From positions 31,078,120 through 31,142,119 of the forward strand of contig JBANSL010000010.1 in the NCBI GenBank assembly GCA_037127255.1: a stretch of DNA of 64,000 nt. Direction: 5' to 3'. This DNA is from Persicaria tinctoria. Its lineage: Eukaryota; Streptophyta; Magnoliopsida; Caryophyllales; Polygonaceae. The translations under genes and the position numbers were made by a program. Below, one piece after another: positions 1-10,892 of the stretch; position 1 is the stretch's first letter; every line of letters starts with the position of its first letter. The notes under the pieces were generated by a model. It was not told the origin of the DNA and made no database searches. It worked only from the letters and a program-made list of their open reading frames with translations.

Positions 1-917
1 TGTTCCAAAAGAAATTCTTTTGAATTTGATCAATTTGGTTTAGTATACCTTTCGGAAGGAGGAAATTTTGCATTAGGTAGTTGGTTTTGGAGCTCAAGTT
101 TGCTTGTATTAGAGTTGCACGCCCCGCTTGGCTCAGAGAAGAGGCCTTCCATTTAGATAGCTGTTTTTTCAGACTCTCAATGGCTTCGTTGAAAACAACA
201 TTTTTAACCCTTCCCCTTACTAATGGGATACCAAGGTATTTCTCAAGAGTTTTTGAAATCGGGATGTTCATATCTCGGGCTAGGGAGTTGGCTAGGTTTG
301 GATTTATGTTTTTCGAAACTTGGAGAGAACTCTTGTTATAGTTAATGGTTAGCCCCGAGAGGTTTGAAAAATTATTGAGAATGTTTTTAATCGTGTGGAG
401 ACTCTTATGGGAGGCTCTCAAAAAAATTATCGTATCGTCTGCAAAAGAAAGAAAGGGAATTGGAATACCATTTTTGGTTAGTTTAATTCCTATTAGGGCA
501 TCATTGTATGCTGCTTCCTTTATTAGTTCTTGCGCTAAATTCTACATAACGAGGATGAAGATATAAGGGGCAAGTGGGTCTCCTTGTCTTATCCCTCTTC
601 CAGGTTTGAATTGGGTGCCAGGGCGATTGTTGACTAATACTTAGAATGTAGTTGTTGTAATGCAGTTCATGACCTAGTTAATCCATTGGGGTGCAAAGCC
701 AAATTTAGAAAGAGTAGCTCTTATGTAATCTCAGTTGATTCTATCATAAGCTTTTTCCATGTCTAACTTAAGAGCCATCCATCCTCTTTTTCCTTTTTGT
801 TTGTGAAAGTTATGAAAGATTTCATGAGCGATAAGAGTATTGTCTTGGATGGATCTTCCTTCTATAAAAGCACCTTGGAACGGATTAATCAGTTTAGGTA
901 AAATAGGTTTGAGTCGG
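1..917 (-). mobile_element. LINE (L1-type) reverse transcriptase fragment, 5'-truncated
   Basis: Read on the minus strand, this stretch encodes the core of a non-LTR reverse transcriptase. In order I can read LINPFQGAFIEGRSIQDNT, then KLDMEKAYDRI, then [13 protein letters not shown], then the catalytic box as FADDT. The frame is broken by stops (for example one replaces the codon after LVM in the palm), so it is a pseudogene. The region upstream of the RT core (endonuclease) is missing: similarity stops near 917, where an LTR-like sequence starts. The 3' part runs off the left edge. It is the same family as the LINE at 41.3-45.5 kb, with which it shares the RT motifs in the same order, but it keeps both aspartates of FADD. 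Confidence 0.88.
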
Positions 918-1860
918 TATAAAGACTCGGATTTTCAAATCCTAATTTTCTGGAATAAGAGAATTAAAAATGAAATTAAATCGGTTTTAAAACATGTTTA
1001 GCGGATTCCGACCGGAGTATAAATTTAACGAACAATTTCCGTCCTTTTACCTCGGAAATTCAAAAGAATTATCGGATGACAATATCCTTTTCGATTTTAA
1101 AAATCTAATTGATCGAGGAAGCGAGAGTCGGGAAAACTAACATTCGAAAACTAATTTCGGGTTTCAAAATCCGCGTATTCCATATTTTAATTTCCGGGTA
1201 TTTATCTTACCCATTCCCACACTCAATCCCTTGCCATACCCTTCAAATTCACACCCCACTCCCCGTCATTCAGCCCCATCACCCATCGACATCACCTTCA
1301 CCATCACCATCATCTCTTCGCTTGTACCACCCTCACCTCCCCCACGTCGTAGCCACCACAACCACCATCCCCTGCAGTGTTCATCTCCACCGGCTCAAGT
1401 ATCACCACCACCACCATCATCTCTTGCCCATGTCACAACCATCGATACCTCCTTCATCGTCACCAACGTCACCACCGTTGCTCCCACACCCCGTCCCACC
1501 TTTCTCCTTGAAGGGAAGCAGCCACAGCACCACCCGCCACCACCTCCGACGTTCATTGCCACCCCGACGCCGTCCAGAAGCTGCTGGAGCCGCCACCGGA
1601 GGTCCACCACCCCGTTCAACCGCGAACTCCGTTCGGTAAGCCATTCTCCTCCGTTTTTGATCGGAATCGTCCTCAAGCTTCACCGTCACGCTCACCCATG
1701 TCCGACACAGGTCCGACGAGCCATCGCGAGTCTCCGACGACGCCTAGAACTCCAATCGAGAGCTCCGAAGTCGCGAATCATCTCGGTGAGCTTCCGTCAT
1801 TTCTTTCCTTCCTCAATTCGAATCCATGCTTCCTTCTATGTTTAGATTAGTCGAGAGTGA
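918..1860 (+). mobile_element. LTR-like fragment with CT-rich leader, probably Ty3/gypsy type
   Basis: The segment opens with TATAAAGACTCGG. This resembles the first bases of the solo LTR at 11.6 kb (TGTAAAGACAC), with TG changed to TA. It then has an AT-rich part, a TATA-like string (AGTATAAATTT, about 1015), and a long C/T-rich stretch (1230-1850) that stays open in two frames as Pro/His/Ser-rich peptides. The solo LTR has the same order: AT-rich head, TATA, CT-rich leader with an open frame. I infer a truncated LTR of a related family. No target duplication or second end is visible, and its right edge against MULE-1 (about 1860) is a guess. The CT-rich frames should not be read as genes. 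Confidence 0.45.
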
Positions 1861-2124
1861 GTGAGGGCTTAGTGCGGGTCGATCGGATGGGCTCGAGAGC
1901 TCCGACGAGCTCGAGAGTCTGTCCGAGAGGGCGAGGCGAGCTTAAGAGCGCTGCAAGGGAGCGAGGTCGGGAGTGCGAGCGAGGAGCGAGCATAGGAGGC
2001 TGAGGCGAGGCGGAGCTGGGCGCAGGACGACAAGGGGTACCTGGTAGATGGTTGCGAACACAAGACCCATGATAGGCAACTCGATCTAGTATCTCCGGTC
2101 ACCTCCCACTCTGCCGGAGTAACT

Positions 2125-4593
2125 CTATAGGTCGACAAACTCCCGGACCGAATACCCTCCCATGTAACAACCAGCGTAAAGGTGATCGTTATGCTCCAGA
2201 TGGTTACACAATAACCCTTTCATATCTGCGAATCGTGCCTCCCCGGGCCATAACATCAGCTGCGCCAAAGCTCGATATCCGCAGTGACCATCTCCCACGG
2301 TGTTGACGACCGCCGCAATGTGCCTGAACATGAAAGGGTCCACATTCTTGTCTCCCCAGCTAAATCCCCAATACTGTCCATCAGACGGATTTCCGGACTG
2401 TCGGTCCCTACCGTGGCGACCTGCTCTGGCTTCCTCCCTTTCAAAATTCGCCCGATTTTGCTCAGATCGCAAGGGATTCGTTCTGCACGGGTTCCTCCTC
2501 CCTCTAGGTCTGCCCTTTGACCGTATGCTACCCTGCTCCGGTGGGTGCAAATCAGGGTCACAAGCTTCATTAGATGTAGTGTACGAAGCCGACCTGGCAT
2601 AGGGTAAGATCGCATTGTCCGATTCATCCCACGTCAGATCCATCCAAAATGGGTGGATGTCGTCAGGTGTTATTTGAATTCCTTCATCAACAAAATGCTG
2701 AACGTCGTGCACACAAGGTATCCCATGGCATATTCTCCAATGACGGTCGACGCACTCTGGAGCTACTGTTTTGTCGACGACTTTCCTCCAATGACCGTAG
2801 AGAAGTTCGAAACACTTCTTTGAAACCACGTGCTTAATCTGATCGAATAAGGGGACTTCGTGTGCGTTAGTTGGCCACTTGAAACGATCTATCTCCAACG
2901 CAGTCTGGATCTCGTGCACCTGACATTCATTCACCCGATGAATGGCATCCACCACGACACAGAAATCACCAGTGGACGAGTGTAATGCTTCCTTCAACAC
3001 TTTATGTTGGCCTTCAACCATACACAATGCATCATGTGCTTGAGGTGAACGACTGTCGAAATGTAGTAAAGTAGTGACAAGGGTAACGACGAAAACGATA
3101 TGCGTACCTATTGGTTGTCCTCGTTCCAAAGTGTAGGACGTGGTCGGTGTAACATCTGACAAGGCTCGTCCGGTGGATGAGCCACACTGTTTCCAGATAC
3201 CCCATGACCACGGGAAATGGCTGCCATTGGGCGTGAAGAAATCTACGCCGCCTCTCGAACGACTCCTCCGTCGAAGACGAGAATAAACCCCACACCTGAT
3301 TCTTGAATAGAGTTGAAATTTCCAGATTTTTTGTAATCTTCAAAGCGGTGTCTTCACAGTTGCAAGTTACATGTAACCAGCACAGTAGATGTTGCACCTC
3401 GGGGAAGACGGCCCTAAGTGCAGCCATAAGGCCCAGCTCTCGATCTGTCATAATCGAATCAGGCACCTTACCCTGAAAAATAACACGTAGGTTGTTGAGC
3501 ACCCAAGTGTACGTGTTCGTGTCCTCGTGGGCCATAAAGGCATATGCGATGCAAAAGTTGTTTCCCGTTGGCGTTAAGCCGACTATCTCGCATAGCGCGG
3601 CGTTGTACCCGTGGACGCGGTGCCGCAACGTACGCACATTAGCATATCACTATTTATGGAAGAAATGTAGGAAGACATAGGATATAGTACTTACGCGTTT
3701 GTCTTGTACGTACTATCCATGACGACGACGTAAGGTTATTTGTTCAAGAGACGAATCCCATCCAGGTGTGCGAGAAAAAAGGTCATTCAATACATTGTCA
3801 TCGTCTGGGCTCCTCCTGAATTCGTAGTAGTAGCCCCTTTCTCGGAGACGATGGAGGGTATCTTGGGTCATCGTTCGATTTCCTCTCTCTTCAACGACGA
3901 GCTTGTTGAGGGTGTTCTCCAGTGATCACGATGAGGTAATGCTATTCGCATCTGCTTGTCGTAGCCCGTACGAGATGGCCTTCGGCGGAGTTCCTATGTC
4001 TTTCATCCACTTGCACATTTTCTTCTCCCCTGTTGTCATTCTTCCCGCGTAAGCATGACCCTTCAATCGTTGAGGGAGCCCATGGTTGTGCGTTCCATTT
4101 TGCACGGTCATCGTCCATATATTCGGCCCTCCCTCATGACCGAGTAAGGAGAACGGGCAGTTGCTTAGTTTGCTCTGCGTGCTGCGAATCTGCTTCCCCC
4201 TTCTGCGAAACACTCCATATTGCTCGCACGCTAACAACACGCCACCCGGTCGATTTGAAGCGGTCGACCACGATCGCTTGATTACTAAGACCATGTTGTT
4301 CTTCAAGTCGAGTTGCTTGAAATGGTCGACCATTTCGTTCCGGGATTGCCAAGTACGGGTGTCGGTAAACGTACATGTAAAGTCTCAAAACTAGATAAAG
4401 GCATAACAACGTACATGCACTTGATATTACTTAAAGGGTATATATTTACTTCGGGTTAAATAATGGAAAAACACATAGAGACAGATAATACAACCATTGG
4501 ATTTTACCTGTGGTACGCAATTGTTTCGTCGTGGGGGGGGGGGGGGGCGACTCGTACCACCTCCATTGCTTCTTCACTTTCTGAGGATGACAT
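2125..4593 (-). pseudogene. MULE-1 transposase: FAR1-type DNA-binding domain, MULE DDE core, SWIM finger, OTU protease module; decayed
   Basis: Minus-strand Mutator-like transposase gene. Exon 1 starts at 4593 (MSSSESEEAMEVV) and ends at a donor CAG|GTAAAAT near 4508. The FAR1-like part follows at 4383-3926 (MVLVIKRSW, NCPFSLL, THNHGL, GHAYAGR). The first catalytic segment VVVMDSTYKTN lies near 3690-3735, before a GTAAGT donor. The DDE core (3637-3032) has TDRELGLM and CWLHV. The SWIM-like segment is CVDRHWRICHGIPCVHDVQ. The C-terminal OTU module reads GDGHCGYRALAQLM, which keeps the catalytic Cys in its DGxC context. The gene is broken by stops near 3926 and by frame changes near 3700 and 3100, and the OTU part is cut short near 2125. 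GC-rich sequence at 1869-2124 may be the rest of the 3' end. MULE-2 below has the same domain order. Confidence 0.85.
4533..4547. repeat. 15-base G homopolymer inside transposase exon 1
   Basis: An uninterrupted run of 15 G on plus. On the coding (minus) strand it is a C run that reads as polyproline right after the MSSSESEE start region. Such a tract is prone to slippage and sequencing error, so the reading frame across it is uncertain. Confidence 0.9.
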
Positions 4594-4675
4594 TTTCAGA
4601 TCTACGAATGAAATAGTAACTATTGTCTTGAATTGTGAGGTAAATGGATGCATTCAATCGGTCTGATGGTGGAGG

Positions 4676-4684
4676 TATATATAA
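4676..4684 (-). promoter_or_regulatory. TATA box of the MULE-1 transposase
   Basis: TATATATA read on minus, about 85-90 bp upstream of the ATG at 4593 and directly beside the inverted-repeat array. The position fits a core promoter. It mirrors a plus-strand TATA on the other side of the array. Confidence 0.55.
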
Positions 4685-4739
4685 GGGCAAAGGAGGGGGA
4701 CCATACATGACGTCAATTACACGTTCTATGTGTCAGTCG

Positions 4740-5012
4740 TAACAACGTCACACCAGACGTTGTAATTGGGACCATTCCCCAATTACAACGTACATTCAGA
4801 CGTGGTAATTGGGAACATCCCCCATTTACAATGTTGGAATGGACGTTGTAATTGGGAACATCCCCCATTTACAACGTTAGAATGGATGTTGTAATTGGGA
4901 ACGTTCCCAATAAAAAGTCCCCAATTACAACGTCCAATTAGACGTTGTAATTGGGAACGTTCCCGATTGCAACGTCCATTCTAACGTTGTAAATGGGGGA
5001 TGTTCCCAATCA
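4740..5012. repeat. Array of alternating inverted repeats, core ACGTTGTAATTGGG
   Basis: About ten degenerate copies of a 14-20 bp unit (ACGTTGTAATTGGGAAC) lie head-to-head and tail-to-tail, so many neighbouring pairs form palindromes (for example CCCAATTACAACG next to its complement). The array fills the gap between the divergent transposase (minus) and the small plus-strand frame. Arrays of this kind are typical of subterminal repeats of DNA transposons, where transposase binds. Placement between two TATA boxes also suggests control of both genes. That function is inferred; the repeats are seen directly. Confidence 0.88.
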
Positions 5013-5013
5013 C

Positions 5014-5020
5014 CATATAA
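5014..5020 (+). promoter_or_regulatory. TATA box of the plus-strand frame at 5084
   Basis: CATATAAGG about 65 bp upstream of the ATG at 5084, followed by a CA-rich leader (CACCAAACACCCAACACCC) that looks like a plant 5' untranslated region. Confidence 0.5.
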
Positions 5021-5083
5021 GGCCCCGTTGGTCCCCCTCCACTTTATCACACCAAACACCCAACACCCAAAAAGCCCTCTACC

Positions 5084-5296
5084 ATGCCTTCAACTCCGTA
5101 CAGTTTCGTGAAGACAGTTGAGTTCTCGGATGGCACCCGTTACACTATTACAGTGACGAGGCACAGTGTGCCGGCTAAACGTCACATTTGCAACTATAAG
5201 CACAGGAAATATCGCATTTTATTTCCATGCTGTTTATTCTATGTGCAGTGTCATCGCCGGTCTGAGATGTCAAGGGAGGTGTATTTCCGTTGTATG
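5084..5296 (+). pseudogene. Small unrecognised frame next to MULE-1, cut by Copia-1
   Basis: A 71-codon frame beginning MPSTPYSFVKTVEFSD, with a good TATA and leader upstream. I do not recognise it; it is basic and Cys-containing (RHICNYKHRK, FPCCLF, CHRR). Copia-1 inserted at 5296/5297, and the flanking sequence resumes at 9909. Without the insertion the frame meets a TAG a few codons later, so it may be a short gene or a first exon. Its position across the palindromic array from the transposase suggests a second MULE-1 gene or a captured host promoter-exon. Confidence 0.4.
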
Positions 5297-5435
5297 TGCG
5301 AGAGTATGAGATTGATTGTAATGTCCTCCTTAGCGTTTCCATTCATTGATATAACATATATATAGGTTACAAAGGTATTGGGCCTTAATGGGCTTTTGGC
5401 CCACTATACAATAATAAGACCTATGTAATCTATCA
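5297..5435 (-). repeat. Copia-1 3' LTR
   Basis: 139 bp, TG...CA ends on minus. One mismatch to the other LTR. Confidence 0.97.
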
Positions 5436-8400
5436 AACCCCCGCAGTCGAAACTGGAGGGGCTCGTATAGTGAGGCTGGAGCGAAAATCAATGAACAACT
5501 GTCTAGGTAAACCCTTGGTGAATATATCAGCGTACTGATATGAGGACGGGACATGTAGAACGCGGACATGTCCTGTGGCAACCTTGTCCCTAACGAAGTG
5601 GAGATCAAGCTCAATGTGCTTAGTGCGTTGATGTTGGACCGGGTTGCTAGTCAGATAGATTGCAGAGATGTTATCATTGTAGACCAGAGTGGCCTTCATA
5701 AGAGGGCAACGGAGCTCAAGCAGGAGATTGCGGAGCCAAGAGCACTCAAAGACAACGTTGGCAACACCCCTGTATTCGGCCTTAGCGCTGGAGCGAGACA
5801 CGACAGACTGACGCTTGGCCGACCACGACACAAGGGTGTCATTGAGGAAGACACAGTAACCAGATGTGGAGCGACGCGTGTCAGGACAACCACCCCAATC
5901 CGCATCAGTGTAAGCAACAAGGTCAAGCTTAGAGGAAGGAGTGATCGTGGTGCCGAGCTCGAGTGTGCCGCTGATGTACCGAATGATCCGCTTTAAGGCA
6001 TGAAAGTGGGGTTCCCTGGGTGCATGCATGAACAAGCAGATCTGCTGAACGGTGTAACTGATATCAGGTCTGGTGAAGGTGAGATATTGAAGAGCACCAG
6101 CAAGCCTCCTGTACAAAGTCGGATCATCAACCAAAGGACCAGAGTGAGCGCTGAGCTTGTTGGATGTATCGACAGGGGTGGCGACCGGATTGCAGTTACT
6201 CATCTTAGCCCGAGCAACAATTTCAGCAGCATACTTACTCTGTGAGAGGAATAGGCCAGAAGAATGCCGCTGAACAGCAACTCCCAAGAAGTAAGACAAC
6301 TGACCCAAATCTGACATAGCGAATTCAGCACTTAGCTGTGAAATAATCGACGTCCGAAGCGCATCAGAAGAGGCGGTGAGAATGATGTCGTCAACATACA
6401 GTAACAGAAATGCCATGTCGGAGCCTCTACGATAGATGAACAGGGACGAATCCGAGCGGCTGCCAATGAAACCCAAGCGGAGCAGATGAGAAGCAAAGCG
6501 CTGGAACCAAGCTCGCGGAGCCTGTTTCAGACCATACAGAGAGCGCTTCAGGAGACAGACGTGCTTAGGACGATCGACATCAGTAAATCCCGGCGGCTGA
6601 AACATGTAGATTGTCTCATTCAGGTGACCATGCAGAAAAGTGTTCTCGACATCCAGCTGATGAATGGCCCATTTGTGCGACAGAGCTAAGCTCAATACCA
6701 CTCGGATAGTGGCAGGCTTGACCACGGGGCTGAAGGTCTTATCACAATCAATACCTACCTGCTGGGATCGACCGTTGATGACAAGACATGCTTTATAGCG
6801 CTCCAACGTTCCATTAGAGCGGAACTTGTGATGGAAGAGCCACATACAACGAACGACATTCGCCACGGGAGGGCGAGGGACAAGAACCCAAGTACCATTC
6901 TTTGTAAGGGCCCTGTATTCGTCGAGCATAGCCGCCTGCCAATTCGGGTCGAGGAGGGCTATTTTGTGGGAGGTGGGGATGGGGGAGAGGGAGGTCTGGG
7001 AGTCGGGAAGGATGGGGGCAAGAGGCACAAGGTGCGGGGAGGAGGAAGCGGCGGGTGCAGAGGCGGCGGGCGCAGCAAAGCCTGCGGCGGGCGGCGCGAG
7101 GGAGGTGTTCGACGCGGCGGGCGCAGCAAATGGGGATGCGACGGGCGCAACAAGGGCTGCGGCGGGCGCCGCTAGGGACGAGTTTGTGGCTGCGGGCGCT
7201 GCAAATAGGGTTGCGGCAGGCGCATCATTCGATGCCGCGGCCGCCGCATGTAGGTGAGGCGCGGATGATTGTCTAGGTGAAGGGAGGTGGATAGCGGGGT
7301 GATGGTCGGTAGTCATGGAGATGATCAGACGGGGTCTGAAGACACCGGAGACGCTGCGGGCGTGTGGTCTGTTGGTAGATGGTGGTGGGGGAGGGGGAGA
7401 CGCAGGAGCACCGGGAGAGCTTTGGGGAAGAATGAAGTGAGGGAATGGTGACTCAGACTCTGTCGACGACACAGGAGGTGTGGGAGACGCGAAGGGAAAT
7501 CGCGACTCATCAAAGGTGACATGACGAGAGAGAATGATCCTGTGAGTCTTGATATCGAGGCAAATGTAACCGCGATGATCAGACGGGTAGCCAAGAAAGA
7601 CACAAGGGGTAGAGCGAGGGTGAAGCTTGTGGGGGGCAGTGGATGCCTGATTAGGGAAGCACAGGCGACCAAATGTACGAAGGTGATCATATATGGGCAA
7701 AGCGCAATACAGTTCCTGAAACGGTGAGCGATGGTTGAGGGTGGTGGAAGGGAGAATGTTGAGGAGGTAGCATGTGGTGGCAAAGGCGTAAGGCCAATAA
7801 AGGAGGGGAATGGATGCGTGGAAAAGAAGAGTGCGCATCATATTGGTAATGGTTCGGATGATTCGTTCGGCTTTGCCATTTTGTTGAGAGGTGTAGGGGC
7901 AGGATAAGCGATAGGATATCCCATTGGTATTAAAGAAAGTGTGAAAATCTTTGTTGTCAAATTCGCGGCCATTGTCGCATTGGAAACACTTGATAGGTGT
8001 GAAACTGTGTTTTGATGTAAGCGTGGAATTTGGCAAAGATAGGGAACACTTGAGATTTAAAGTGCAAAGGGAAAACCCATAAGAAATGTGTATAATCATC
8101 CAGAAACAAAAGGTAATACTTATGAACCTCCTTGCTAGGCACATGAGATGTCCAAATATCACTATGAATAATATCAAAAGGTGCAAATGTAGTGTTTAAA
8201 GATCGCTGAAAAGGAAGTCTGGCATGCTTGCCTAACTGACAAGACGAACATAAACTAGAGCGAAGCTCTTTATTACATTGGACAAGACTCTTAGAACGAA
8301 GTAAATCTAAGACTGCAGGACTGGGATGACCAAGGCGTGCATGCCAAAGACTGGATGATGATGCCGAGAGGGAGACTGGACTTGACGGGCTGGATGGTGA

Positions 8401-8745
8401 TGGTGACGACACAGGATAGAGCTCCCCGGTGCTATTACATCTCAGACGAGTAACCCCCATAGTAAGATCCTTCACAGAGAAACCAAACGGATCAAACACA
8501 AGAGAAACATTATTGTCAGTGGTGAACCGACGGACAGAGATAAGGTTTTTGACAAGTTTGGGGGCAACAAGGACATTGTTGAGGTGCAAAGGGTTGGTAG
8601 GGGTTGGTAGTGTGGTGTGGCCAATGCCCGAAGTAGCAAGGCGACCACCATTGCCGACGATAATAGAATGAGCAGGACCCTTAAAAGAAAGAGATGAGAG
8701 AGTACCTGAGGAGTTCGTCATATGAGAGGTAGCGCCAGTGTCCAT
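5436..8745 (-). pseudogene. Copia-1 pol: protease, integrase, reverse transcriptase, RNase H; broken
   Basis: Protease is at 8745-8500 (MDTGATSHMTNS). A TAG stands where the usual Trp before YMDTGA would be. The pre-integrase finger and integrase follow at 8400-7700 (LWHARLGHPSP, HSDIWTS, CDNGREFDNKDF, TSQQNGKAERI). The integrase is split between two frames near 7957-8186. RT is at about 6900-6300 (YKACLVINGR, FSPVVKPATIR, LLLYVDDIILTASS). RNase H is at about 5900-5500 (YTDADWGGC, SRSSAKAEYRGVAN, HIELDLHFVRDKV). The YVDD and RNase H residues are present, but the nonsense codon and integrase frameshift prevent a full polyprotein. Confidence 0.93.
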
Positions 8746-9224
8746 GTACTAAGCGCCGTCAGGGGGTGTCAGCTGCATGGAAGAGAAGGCGTTGTGCACA
8801 TCAGTCGGGTATGCCTGATCGGACGACGGACGGGGAGTAGGACCCAACAAGCCCTGCTGACGGTTGGGATATGGGGCTGGTCCACGAAACGATGCACCGG
8901 GGTAGCCATAGGGCATCCAAGGAGGGTAGCCAGGGTTGGGGTACCAAGAGGGGGGCGGGGATCGTAGTGCTGCGGGCGACCATTGCTGCGGCCATTGCCG
9001 CGGCCGCCGCCGCAGCCCCTTGGTCCCTGCTGGTCGTTGCTGCAGCCGGGCTGGAGGGCAAGCTGCTCGATGATGTCACTGGATGAGACCAACGCCGTCT
9101 TGTCTTTGGCGGCGTCGGTTGTCTGACGGTGAAGGCGAGTCTCCTCCAAGATCAGTTGAGACCGGGTCTTCTCGAATGTAGGGAGAGGTTCCGTCTGCTG
9201 TATATGAGTAGCAGCAGCATTGTA

Positions 9225-9638
9225 TTAAGAAGGGAGGCCCGAGAGTACCTGGAGGACGAGACGGGTGGCGCTGGGTTTGGAGTCGACGGCGTCTAGCTGA
9301 TCAGCCATGGTCTTGATGTGCTGACAGTAGGCAGATATCGACGGAAAAGAGGAAAGCTTGCAACTTGAGAATTCGTGCTTGAGATAGACAGCACGGGTGG
9401 ACTTGTTGTCTTGAAAGATATCCTGAAGTTTCTTCCAAGCTTTCAAGGCGGAGTCTTTGGGGTCAAGGATGGTGGTCAATAGATCTTTTGAGATGGTGTT
9501 GAAGATCCATTGAAGGACAATGGTGTCAAGTTGAGCGAAGAGATTGTCGTCTTCGCTTTCAGGGCGGTTGGCGGAGGAGTCAATGTGGTGGAGGACTTTA
9601 TGAGCCTTAACATGGGTCGTGAAGAGGTGCGACCACAT
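9225..9638 (-). pseudogene. Copia-1 gag, N-terminal part
   Basis: 137 codons from the ATG at 9638. It matches the UBN2-type copia gag fold (LQWIFNTISKDLLTTIL, AWKKLQDIF, YCQHIKTMADQLDAV, LVLQVLSGLPS). A TAA interrupts it right after GLPS, and readable gag sequence goes on (YNAAATHIQQTE, then EETRLHRQTTDAAKDKTAL at 9149-9060). The stop is therefore a nonsense mutation, not the natural end. The Gly/Arg/Asn-rich tail that follows (GGGRGNGRSNGR) is normal for nucleocapsid regions of this lineage. Confidence 0.9.
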
Positions 9639-9764
9639 GGTGTAGGTACTGGATTCATGATCAAGAATGATAGGGATGCAATTTTTGATGTTGGAGAGAG
9701 GTGGCGGCTAGGGTTAGAGAAAAAAAAGAAATTTAGGGTCTTTGGATCTTAGGCTCTGATACCA

Positions 9765-9903
9765 TGCGAGAGTATGAGATTGATTGTAATGTCCTCCTTA
9801 GCGTTTCCATTCATTGATATAACATATATATAGGTTACAAAGGTATTGGGCCATAATGGGCTTTTGGCCCACTATACAATAATAAGACCTATGTAATCTA
9901 TCA
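9765..9903 (-). repeat. Copia-1 5' LTR
   Basis: 139 bp, followed on minus by the tRNA-iMet primer site at 9752-9764. Confidence 0.97.
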
Positions 9904-9908
9904 GTATG

Positions 9909-10295
9909 GAGTAGAAAAACGACAAACCCTAATTTAGCAATAAAAAAATCGAATTGAGTAGAAAAACGACAAATTGGGGGCGGAGACACACCTATCAAGG
10001 GGTCGAATATGCTCTCCACGGTCGATGGCCTCATTCTGGAAGGAGGTGGTGCCACCACTACCTGGCTTGGAGAGCCAGAGCGGAAGGAGGGTGGAGGAGG
10101 GCTGCTGCGAATCCCGGGAAGCGAAGAAAGAAAGGAATCGAGGCCGAGGAAACCGGATTTGGAAGAAAAACTAGAGATGAAGGACCGTTCCCGGATTTCG
10201 TCTTCCCGGAGAACAAAAGAGAGAGGTGTCATGTCATCCCATCCGTTGGTATAGGAAGGAGAAGAGTCGGAGGGTCTGAATACCCAATAAAGCAT
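9909..10295 (-). CDS. Unrecognised open frame, possibly a first exon
   Basis: An ATG at 10295 on minus opens a Ser/Pro-rich frame (MLYWVFRPSDSSPSYT, FSSKSGFLGLDSFLSSLPG, SPPPICRFS). It stays open into the Copia-1 LTR, so the last ~37 codons are retroelement sequence and not part of the original gene. The base composition is gene-like (GC-rich against AT-rich surroundings). I recognise no domain. It may be an exon of the locus Copia-1 hit, or chance. Confidence 0.3.
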
Positions 10296-10436
10296 TAATA
10301 GGATTTTCGCTAGCTAAAAAAATAATTAATGGGCCTAACTACCTAATCAAACACGGTAAAAGGTCTAAATCACCAAATTCCCTCTAATTTTAATTTGATT
10401 CAATTTTTTTGTCTACTAAATTTTCATTTTTTTATA

Positions 10437-10632
10437 CTCCCTCTGATTTTTAATATAAGGCATTTGACTTTTATGCACGTATTTTAATTCCCTCGCATTT
10501 TATTTCCAAGCTGTTTAATAAGTATAATAATGTCAAAAAATTTAATTAAAAAAATCAATATTTTATATAGTTTTCAACTCTTTAAACTACGTGTAGAATA
10601 GCCAAATGCCTTATATTAAAAATCGGAGGGAG
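10437..10632. mobile_element. Stowaway-type MITE
   Basis: 196 bp with long terminal inverted repeats (CTCCCTCTGATTTTTAATAT against its complement ending CGGAGGGAG), flanked by TA on both sides. CTCCCTC termini plus a TA target site are the signature of Tc1/mariner-derived Stowaway elements. Confidence 0.92.
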
Positions 10633-10892
10633 TATTAGTTATAAATATCTATTTAATTTTTGGGTCTTAATAGAATATATATATAAAGTAAATAATTATT
10701 TTTGAGTGAATATTTTTTTTAAAAAAATCGTAATATTGCCCCCTTAATAATATATGTAGTTTAATTTTTGTTGGTCTTATTTTGTTAATTTTATTTTTTA
10801 ATTAGTTTTGAGTCATTTAGGTAGGTTTGCATGGAGGTTTAATTTGAAATGATTTGTTCTTCAAATTAATGTTGAGATGTTCGAAATTTTAA

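Larger units (their letters stand above)
5297..9903 (-). mobile_element. Copia-1: Ty1/copia retrotransposon with very short LTRs, complete but coding-defective
   Basis: Two 139-bp LTRs (5297-5435 and 9765-9903) differ at one position only (GGCCTTAAT versus GGCCATAAT). The element is bounded by a 5-bp target duplication GTATG (5292-5296 and 9904-9908). The LTRs read TGATAG...CTCGCA on minus. The primer-binding site TGGTATCAGAGCC directly abuts the right LTR, as expected for initiator-Met tRNA. A purine-rich tract (ACTGCGGGGGTT) abuts the left LTR. Domain order gag-PR-INT-RT-RNase H defines copia. The short LTRs and gag type suggest the Ale/Retrofit lineage (inference). It interrupts the small frame at 5084. 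Confidence 0.97.

Noticed and set aside
1109..1845. 176- and 204-codon Pro/His/Ser-rich frames
   Set aside because: CT-rich low-complexity sequence keeps several frames open at once on both strands. It has no domain and lies in an LTR-like setting.
6828..7276. Ala/Gly-rich plus frames opposite Copia-1
   Set aside because: They are antisense to the Ala/Pro-rich linker of pol. The real reading is on minus.
8871..9086. Alanine-rich plus frame
   Set aside because: Shadow of the Gly/Arg/Asn-rich nucleocapsid region of Copia-1.
9798..10295. 165-codon minus frame taken as one protein
   Set aside because: Its last ~37 codons are Copia-1 LTR sequence, so the full-length frame is an artefact of the insertion. 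Only 9909-10295 can be original.
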